From contig OZ023265.1 in the NCBI GenBank assembly GCA_964006375.1, forward strand, positions 155,908,547 through 155,972,546: a DNA stretch of 64,000 nucleotides. The letters are read 5' to 3'. A model generated the notes under the pieces. That model saw only the letters and a program-made list of their open reading frames with translations, did no database searches and was not told the origin of the DNA. The stretch's first letter is position 1; every line of letters starts with the position of its first letter. The translations under genes and the position numbers were made by a program. Origin of the DNA: Tillus elongatus. Lineage: Eukaryota; Arthropoda; Insecta; Coleoptera; Cleridae. Positions 54,143-64,000 of the stretch are shown one piece after another.

Positions 54143-54312
54143 TTGACCCTATATTAGGGAAGAAATGGGCCAGGGCTGAGAATTTACAAATTTGGTAGTT
54201 GGTGGTAGACAGTATCTATTTTATATCATTTTGTGTTATTGGACTTGTCGTGACAACATACTACCTGCTTCTGCACCGAGATTACGAGCCTCTCGTACGT
54301 CTCACAATGTCC
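54143..54312 (+). repeat. GTGACAACATA repeat, copy 3
   Basis: TGACCCTATATTAGGG through GTCGTGACAACATACTACC to GTACGTCTCACAATGTCC. It lies only about 20 bp after the fold-back carrying the same core. Confidence 0.7.
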
Positions 54313-54767
54313 TAGCGGTTATAATACATTAAGAAAAAAAATTGTACCCTTTTTCAGCACATTACGCGGACAGGGCAGTGTGAGATTTGGCATAGTTAAA
54401 GTTCATATAAAAAGGTAAAAAGGAGAGCAGAAAGAAAAAGTGTATATATAATATGTGTTACAAATAGATTAAACAATGCTTTGTTCTATTCAGACAATGG
54501 GATTTCCAGTGCCAGATTTTACCTGACTGTTAATATATTAATATGTCAATGTAAAACACATATTACTCTATGGTGGAACAGATGTATATGGATGCGTTCA
54601 TACTTCATACTGAATATTAAACATCAGTTTTTCAGTTCCTAAAAAAGTCGCTACAAATTTAATGTAGTAATTGAACGTTACCTCAGGATTTTAGTGAATG
54701 CTCACTAAACATAATATTTTATCTTTGTGGTTTTTCTTTGGTTCTCATAGTCAGATTGGCTTTTTTT
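54313..54767. other. no supported gene
   Basis: Nothing recognised. Confidence 0.35.
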
Positions 54768-55262
<495 letters not shown>

Positions 55263-55795
55263 CGAAAATTCAGATACATATTATATATCCCAAGCAACAT
55301 TTAAGGTCAAATTGACGTAAAATCGCCCTACCAATAGGTCGGCGACCAAATCACCACAGGTCATTTTCAAGTAAAATTTAAGTGTATATTACCAATGTGG
55401 GGAATAAAGTCAAAGTAATATGGAAGTCGATAATAGGTCCAGCAAGGCGTTTCGACCAAGACGTTTTAGTTATATTTAGGGCATTTTCATTCAACATTGG
55501 GCCAATGGACGTAATATCTTGGTAAATATGTGCTACGTTTTACTTGAATCTGACATCTAGGCGCCGAGTGCCGTGACGTTCTTAACAACGAACTACGCAT
55601 GTGATATTATTCGGTTCTGTAGGATCTGTGGTTATGTATGTATAAACAAACAAACAAACAGTAGAGTAGTAGAGATATTGTCCATCTTTGTTAAAAAATG
55701 ACATCTGAAATGATCAAAGAACTTACTTTAAATATTTGGAACAATGATGAAGGAGATTCGCACTGTATAAAGAAAAAACCATGCGGTTATGTTTT
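55263..55795. other. left end of a possible TIR element, plus (CAAA)n
   Basis: TCCCAAGCAACATTTAAGG at 55287 is matched in inverted orientation near 58815-58847 (CCTTAATTTGTTGCTTGGGA). A short (CAAA)n run lies at 55648-55662. No coding similarity is seen. Confidence 0.35.
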
Positions 55796-57201
<1,406 letters not shown>

Positions 57202-58874
57202 TTTTTTCTGTTAACATGATGATGATACTGCGATAACATTCGAGCGCCCGTGTAAAGATAAAATTAGTGAAAATAAAAAAATATTAAAAATTCTTGAAAT
57301 TCTGATTTTGGAGGATTGGCGATGTAAACAACACAAAACTATCCTGTCGTCATGGTACACAAGCATTTTTTAATGTTTTTTTCGAACTAAAATTTGATTA
57401 CACTTTATTCAACAAAAAATTATTTTCATTTTCCAATACAATCAAGATGGATACCGCAAAATTAAATTAATATGGCTGCCCTTCTAACATTATTGACCTG
57501 AAAGTTAATTTTGCCCTATTTTTTTACCTATAAGTCACCATCCATAATGACAAGGCAAACTAACCAAACTTTGAAGGCATTTTGTCCTATTATGGGAATT
57601 TCAACTATATGGTAAACGAACTTTGTTTGAATTTATTAGAAATGAAACACTTTCGTCTATAAAAATATATATTACTTATATCCGTGCACAGCCGAGAGAC
57701 ATATAGGAATGATTATACAGCGCTTTTGGTCTTTGATTCCATAATATATAGACATTAATAGAAAATAGAAACAAAATAAAATAAGTAAATAAACATAAAC
57801 ATGACAGCTGACTGTGTTGCCAATGCTTCACTCCATTTGGCATGAAAAGGGATGTATTATATTGAAGAGGGAAACGTGCTAATTTGATACCAGCATATAA
57901 TTGAAATTCAGTTTTACTTTCATATACCTAGTAGTAGTAGCCGATCAAGTTGTCATACTTTTTTAGGATTTACACAGAGAACATTATCGAAATAATAATT
58001 ATTAATATGAAGCGAACTGAATACAAGCATTCTTTACTACTCTATAATAATTTGTAGTATTTTCGTAAACTTTTATTGGTTTCAAATGGAGCATTGTAAC
58101 ACTATTTTTGTTACTGGTGCACGCACATTCACAACAAGAATAAACTTTTATTAATGAAGTTTATCAACTGACACACCTTTAAGATTCACAAATGTATTTC
58201 ACTGCTGTACACTTTGAACTTTGAGGACAATTTTTATTTCAAGTCAGGTTTTATGGGTATTTTCAACTTGAAGGTAGGCAATTTGACTTGGAAGACCATT
58301 TCTGCAGTAATTATGACTTTATAGCCGATCAGAAAGCCATTTTAGGTTAGCTCAGTGCCCAAAATATTTCCTGTGCTGTATTGCACTGAAATTGGTAATA
58401 TATATGTAAGCTGGACTTCATAAGAAAACCTCCAATTTACTATACCACACAGATATATTGCAGGTTAATATTAGGTAATAAATTACTTTAAAGTAGGTAT
58501 TTCAGGTATCTGGGCTTGGTAGTCGATTTTCAGTCCAATTTAGGACACACTTTGACCTAAAAATTACCAACTCTGGAATTGAAACACAAAAGTATATTCA
58601 AGTATATTTTATGAGTAAAATTGAACAAATTTTTTCCCAATTTAGTTACTTGTAAGTTACTCACTTTGGAGTAATTTTAATAGTCAAAAATAAGCTAGTT
58701 CGGAGCCGCATTTCCAAATTTGTAGTCATTATGACAATCAAGGCAACATTTTGGTTAATTATTACTAAATTACAACTTGGTTAGATTATTTGGACTCGAG
58801 TGCTGGTTAACATGCCTTAATTTGTTGCTTGGGATGTAATTTTTCGCAAATTTTCGTGTAAAACGGATACAATT
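57202..58874. other. no supported gene; possible TIR element right part
   Basis: No coding similarity. TTGTTGCTTGGGA near 58830-58844 mirrors the terminus at 55287. Confidence 0.35.
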
Positions 58875-58985
58875 TCCTAAATTGTTAGTTGGTTGTTACA
58901 GTCTCTATTTTGTATATTTTGTGTTATTTGGAGTTGCCGTGACAACATACTACTTGATTCCGCAACGAGGTGGCGGCACGTGCTT
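58875..58985 (+). repeat. GTGACAACATA repeat, copy 4
   Basis: AAATTGTTAGTTGGTTG, ACAGTCTCTATTTTGTAT, GGAGTTGCCGTGACAACATA, GAGGTGGCGGCACGTGC. Confidence 0.7.
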
Positions 58986-59214
58986 CGTGTCTTATATACA
59001 CTTAGTGTAGAAATGTATGAATTATTGAAAAAAAATTATTATTTCTTATTTTCGTTAAAAATAATTGTTAGCAAATTTCCATAAAAAAATAATATAAGTG
59101 TAGCATTACGTAAACAAAATGGCAATTTTCGTTAAGGAAATTGTTTGAAAATTTTCATGCAAACATTTTTTTTTAAATTTTTGCCAAAATGGTTTTTGTG
59201 GATAATAATATTTT

Positions 59215-59464
59215 AGCAGGTGCGTAAACAGCTTGAAGAGGTTCGTTGCCCAGGAAAATCGGACCAGTGTTTTCGGGAACCTTTTAAGTTTTTTTTGCGA
59301 AAATTATTGTACTTTTTCAAACAATAAAGTTATTTTGATGAAATAAGTTTCACCTACATGTAGTTTATACCAAATTCTATGCCATTTCTTTAAAAAAAAA
59401 ACAGTTGGCATTATAAACACTTTGTGAAAATTCACTACCATAACGCAGTTGCTGCGTCCAGACC
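59215..59464 (+). repeat. TAE domain-2 and module right end fragment
   Basis: AGGTTCGTTGCCCAGGAAAA, ACAATAAAGTTATTTTGATG, and AATTCACTACCATAACGCAG followed by TTGCTGCGTCCAGA. Confidence 0.7.
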
Positions 59465-59785
59465 TTTTGTTACTTCACAAGATGCTCTTCTCTTTTGAAT
59501 CGCGAATTGACAACGTATAGTAATATTGTTTTAATTAAAATTATTCTTTGGGCTACCCAATGAGGCGATCCAATATTAGTCTCATTATTTTAAAACACCT
59601 ATAAAGTGTAATTGGCTTAAATATTTGATAGTGGCTATGAGTTCGATTCATATTATTGGATGCGTGGCACTTTCGAATGCAAAGCATTATGAATAATTCT
59701 GGTTTTAATTTGACATACAAAATTTCCTCGTAAATGAGCTCTACGGCAAATTAATTAGGTCTATCAATTTATAAATTTATAAAAA
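59465..59785. other. no supported gene
   Basis: Nothing recognised. Confidence 0.35.
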
Positions 59786-60144
59786 GTCTACACACAGCAA
59801 GTGCGTTATGGCAGTGAATTTCCGTAGCAATGATTTGACATCAAATAGTTTTATAACCTTTTTTTTCTTTTAATACAGAAATATAAATTTTGGTATATAG
59901 TTTCCCCTTAATATCGTTAACTTACGAACCAAATTTGGTTACCACACCTTTTCTATTTTATTAAGATAATTTTTTCCTAAAGAAAACCCAAAATTTTCTC
60001 GGCAAACCTGGTTAGATTTTTCTGCGTAACGAACTTAGCCAAGACACTTACAAAAGAAAGGTACATGCCAAATGTTATCAAAATCTGACTGTTATTTTTT
60101 GAATTATCAATGTGATACACACACACACACACACACACACACAA

Positions 60145-60222
<78 letters not shown>

Positions 60223-60342
60223 ATAAAATTGAAACTGACCCCGAATATGAGGGGTCCTAGATCGCGCTCATTTAAAGAAATTTTTTCAAAATTCAAAAGT
60301 CGACATCCCCCCATTAGTGAATTTTTTCCAAGAAAATTCACT
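59786..60342 (-). mobile_element. TAE-17 (sub-type C), complete short copy
   Basis: 557 bp with the same layout as TAE-4: GTCTACACACAGCAAGTGCG, domain 2, a compound (CA)n(TA)n array, domain 1 (CTGACCCCGAATATGAGG), hairpin TAGTGAATTTTTTCC and AAGAAAATTCACT. An A-run is on its left side. Confidence 0.8.
60117..60219. repeat. (CA)n then (TA)n array 25
   Basis: About 27 bp CA, a 6-base spacer, then about 71 bp TA, at the TAE array position. Confidence 0.95.
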
Positions 60343-60486
60343 AATAAAGTCAAATTAAGTGAAGTATTTAATCAGCATGCAAGCAAAATAAACGACACAG
60401 CAACTCTGCTTAATTTTTACACGAATTTAATTTTTAAGGAATTTTTTGTATATATGTTATAAGTACCTACAAACCACAAAAGGTAA

Positions 60487-60825
60487 TGGACGCAGTCAGT
60501 GCGCTGGGGTAGTGAATTTTCATAAAAGTGCTCTGGCACCAAACATTTTTAAAATTAAATGCCTATTGGTTTTTTCTTGTAAGATAGAGATATAAGCTTG
60601 GCGTACGCTTTACCTTTTATAACGTAGATCTACGTACCAAATTTGGTTACCATATCTTTATTAATTTCGGAGATAAAATTTTTTCCCGAGGAACACCCAA
60701 AATTTTCCCGGAAAATGTGTATCCATTTTCCTGGGTAACGACCTTATCTAAGTTATTAACAAACGGAAGGTACCTGCCAAATTTCATTATAATCGGACCA
60801 TTATTTTTTGAATTATCGGTGTGAT
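60487..60825 (-). mobile_element. TAE-18 (sub-type C), cut at the array site by Tc1-B
   Basis: GGACGCAGTCAGTGCGCTGG through domain 2 to TTATCGGTGTGAT, exactly the point where other copies enter the TA array. Tc1-B sequence starts at the next base. Confidence 0.7.
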
Positions 60826-61694
60826 GTTACCCATATGTGGAGTAATTATTCGTTTAAGCATATCCCAGACATGCTTCATCGGATTCAGGTCCGGGGATTG
60901 TGCTGGCCATGGTAAAACTTCAATTGCTGCGTTATCTAACCAGTTGGTTACAATGCGTGCGGTATGTAGACGGGTGTTATCGTGGATTAGGCGGGAGTTT
61001 TGACCAACAGAACCTGCAAATGGATGCACGATGGGTTGAAGAATGATATCTATATATAGCTGAGCTGTTAGGAAGTGATTTGGAAAAACGAGTTCAGTTC
61101 TGCCGCCAATAATTTTTCCGCGCCATGCCATTATTGTACCACCTCTGTATGTGTACACTTCCTGAATATGTCTTAAGAGTTCCGCATTTCCAGATCGTCT
61201 TCACACTCTTATTCGACGAGAATCCGGAAACCAAACCTAGATTCGTCTTTGCATAAAACTGTAGCCTAGTTATCTACAGTCCAATTCATATAATTTTGAC
61301 ACCAGTCCAATCTTGCAGCGCGATTGCCTCTGAAAATAGGTGGACATCTGAGTGCACGTCTGCTAGAGAGGTTTTCTTCGTGAAGACGATTTCTTACAGT
61401 ATCTTGGCTAATGGTTACATTATGCGCTCTTTGCAGCGTCGTAACCAATTCAGGTGCCGTAATTGTAGACTGCTTTCTGGCAGTTAAACATAAAAATCTA
61501 TTCTGACCTGCCTTCGTTGAGCGTCCTCGTCCTGGATGTTGCTCGGTCGGACTGCCAGTTTCTTTAAAACGCCTCCATAAACGACTTGTCACACTTTAGG
61601 AAACACCCATCCACTCAGCTACTTCATTCTGTCGCATGTCCGCTTGGAGAAGGCCTACCGCTAGATCGTCTAAAGCCAAATGTCGCCGTTCCAT
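60826..61694 (-). pseudogene. Tc1-B transposase pseudogene, C-terminus missing
   Basis: Begins MERRHLALDDLAVGLLQADM, a stop after MGVS near 61598, then SRLWRRFKETGSPTEQHPG. TAPELVTTLQRAHNVTISQD and GNRAARLDWCQNYMNW follow. The first-Asp region is missing after a deletion near 61230. The second Asp is kept (IHDNTRLHTARIV), but the catalytic Glu is Lys (SPDLNPMKHVW). It ends at RIITPHMGN where TAE-18 begins. It is more decayed than Tc1-A. Confidence 0.85.
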
Positions 61695-61836
61695 GGTAAA
61701 ACACAATATTTTAAATGCAGCTACTAAACAACAACTGAGGAATAACTGAATTCGAAACTAAAATCAACGGTGCATATGAAAATTCTAGTTTTATCATATA
61801 TCGGATTTATCAATTTTGATATCATTTTAACTTTTT

Positions 61837-62350
<514 letters not shown>

Positions 62351-62995
62351 TTATGTTTAAATCATAAGTATGTGGTTGCTGTTGGTTAGTCAATGCTTCT
62401 CTTATTGACTCATGAAATTCATTTTTAAGTTTCCGAGAAATGTCAATAATACTGAATTCACTGATTGTTAATCATTGGAAGCATTTACGATTATATATAA
62501 CCCTATTGTAATTTATTATCATTTATCACCTCTGTAGTATAATTATTTTTTTCCTTACAACTCGCAGCGTTTTTAGTCAATTGTTGTTATTAATAGTCAA
62601 TAGTTTGTTTCCGAATACACACAGCTTCCATTGTCTTCTGCTTCTGCCGCTGCTACAGTCCTTTTATTTAGAGGTAGAGTTGTAACCACTCATACAGCCA
62701 GTGTTTTTTAACACGTGGCTGGGGGACTGACCGAATTCATTCCCAGTTGCTGTTGATTTACTCATATTCTCTTAATATGTTTGAAGATGTGGTGTCTACT
62801 TCATTCCAAGTCACTATTAACCGAGTATTTATGAAATCAAATAAGTAAATTAAATCGATTGTCATAAAATATGTAGTGTATTAAGACAAGGGAAAAAGAA
62901 ATAAAACATATATAACTGTGCACATTTTGATTATATTTTAGGGTGCTTGAGAGAGGTATTGTCACAGCATAATATCTTATTAGAGTTCATTTGTA
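62351..62995. other. no supported gene
   Basis: About 640 bp between two TAE pieces, all inside Tc1-B. Its origin is unknown; it has no second copy in the window. Confidence 0.4.
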
Positions 62996-63015
62996 AATAG
63001 GTTTAATTTTTATAT

Positions 63016-63084
<69 letters not shown>

Positions 63085-63532
63085 AACTCAAAAAATAATT
63101 AACCGAATTCGATGAAACTTGGCAAGTGCCTGTCTTTTATTAATGGCTTGGATGAGTTCGTTATCCAGAAAAATCAGACGGGGTTTTCCGGAAAAATTTT
63201 GAGTTTTCTTTCGAAAAAAATTTTTTTCTCCGAAAGTAACAAAGCTGTTTTAATAAAATTTACTATATATGTTGCCTTAACCTTACTACGTACCAAAATT
63301 CAACTTTCTAAGTTTAGAGAAAATTGAGTTATTCAAATTTTAAATTTTCTTTCGAAAAAAATGTTTTTCTCCGAAAATTACTAAGTTATTTTAATGAAAT
63401 TTTGTGGATATCTTGCCTTAGGAAAAACCTTACTACGTATTAAAATTAAACTCACTTATAGAAAATTGAGTTATTTAAATTTGAGGCATTTAATAAAAAT
63501 TCACTACCATAACGCACTTGCTGCGTCCCGAG
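62996..63532 (+). mobile_element. TAE-20 (sub-type A), right part of the insertion in Tc1-B
   Basis: The sequence is truncated on the left. AGGTTTAATTTTTATATG leads into the array (63019-63081) and TGATAACTCAAAAAATAATT. Two related domain-2 units follow, then AAATTCACTACCATAACGCA and CTTGCTGCGTCCCGAG before a T-run where Tc1-B resumes. Confidence 0.75.
63019..63081. repeat. (TA)n array 27
   Basis: About 63 bp at the TAE array position. Confidence 0.95.
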
Positions 63533-63686
63533 TTTTTTTTAATAACATATGGTTATATATTGAGTGATTGATTAAATACATACACAGTGAGTGCAATTTT
63601 ACCGATTCCAAAATCAATTTGTTTCCTTTTTTGTATTATTTTAAGATATCCCTAGACTTTTCCGATGTGTGTATAAGCATATAAAA

Positions 63687-64000
63687 GCCTAGACGCAGCA
63701 AGTGCGTTATGATAGTGAATTTTCATTAAAATGTTTTTAATAGCAAACATGTGTTTGTTTTTTTAAGAAAGCAGACATCTAATTTGGTTACCAGTATAAC
63801 CTATATAGTAAAAACAAAGTGCCATGTTTCATGAAAATAACTTTATTGTTTGAAAATGTACAAAAATTTCCGAAAGTAAACTTAAAGTGTTCCCGAAAAA
63901 ACTCGTTTCTTGGTAAACCTTATACGTTAATAGCAAATTGATCTATTCAAATATAAAGCATTTGATCAAAATTCGCTACCATAACGCACTTGCTGCGTCC
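63687..64000. mobile_element. TAE palindromic module, at the window end
   Basis: GCCTAGACGCAGCAAGTGCG, TTATGATAGTGAATTTTCAT at the left and TTCGCTACCATAACGCAC, TTGCTGCGTCC at the right, about 314 bp. The interior matches the modules at 46159, 50478 and 56884. It may be a stand-alone MITE-like element or the start of a TAE that continues beyond 64000. Confidence 0.75.

Overview
The window is AT-rich animal DNA, most likely from an insect. It holds no recognisable host gene, rRNA, operon or bacterial feature. Every protein similarity I can support is to a transposable element: Tc1/mariner transposases (two kinds with a DUF4817-type helix-turn-helix, one classical DD34E Tc1), a jockey/CR1-like LINE, the C-terminus of a hAT transposase, and two piggyBac N-termini. 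All are broken or truncated. The combination fits a repeat-rich arthropod genome. A beetle such as a weevil is a guess; nothing here settles the order.

The dominant component is an interspersed repeat that I call TAE (TA-array element) in this annotation. A reference copy reads, in TAE orientation: a hairpin end starting AGTGAATTTTC; about 130 bp of domain 1 containing CCATATCCGGGGTC; a perfect (TA)n array; a domain starting ATCACACCGATAACTC; then a palindromic module of about 310 bp ending ACGCACTTGCTGCGTCC. There are about 20 copies or fragments in both orientations, in at least four sub-types. The window has 27 long (TA)n arrays, about 2.9 kb in total. Twenty-one of them have TAE sequence on at least one side, so the microsatellites were largely spread by transposition. 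Two 1.3-1.4 kb copies (50478-51758 and 55796-57201) are nearly identical except that their arrays are about 39 and 161 bp.

Layout. 503-3655: palindromic mariner-like element Mar1. 5393-8443: TAE copies with inverted and tandem rearrangements. 9530-10055: decayed transposase ending at a TA array. 12566-13496: TAE-3. 13618-15737: Mar2, with a TAE inserted in its right arm. 17141-17215: tRNA-Met-like sequence. 20402-21797: LINE copy 1, followed by a hAT tail. 22898-25955: LINE copy 2 with its 5' part inverted. 26118-26654: piggyBac fragment. 27741-30720: divergent TAE. 31543-33714 and 34334-36602: two 2.2-kb LTR-like elements, each with its own 4-bp target duplication. 39001-40571: piggyBac-like element with nested fold-backs. 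42270-45988: a TAE whose TA array was invaded by mariner-like Mar3. 46159-49405: a TAE whose array was invaded by Tc1-A, which was itself invaded by another TAE. 50478-57201: two inverted full-length TAEs and other fold-backs. 59786-64000: more TAE copies and Tc1-B, again with a TAE inside.

How the parts interact: Tc1/mariner elements, which target TA, sit inside TAE arrays, while TAEs sit in T-runs inside Tc1/mariner elements. The nesting therefore runs in both directions and gives several reconstructable empty sites that define the TAE ends. No element visible here is intact enough to be autonomous. The source of TAE mobilisation is not in the window.
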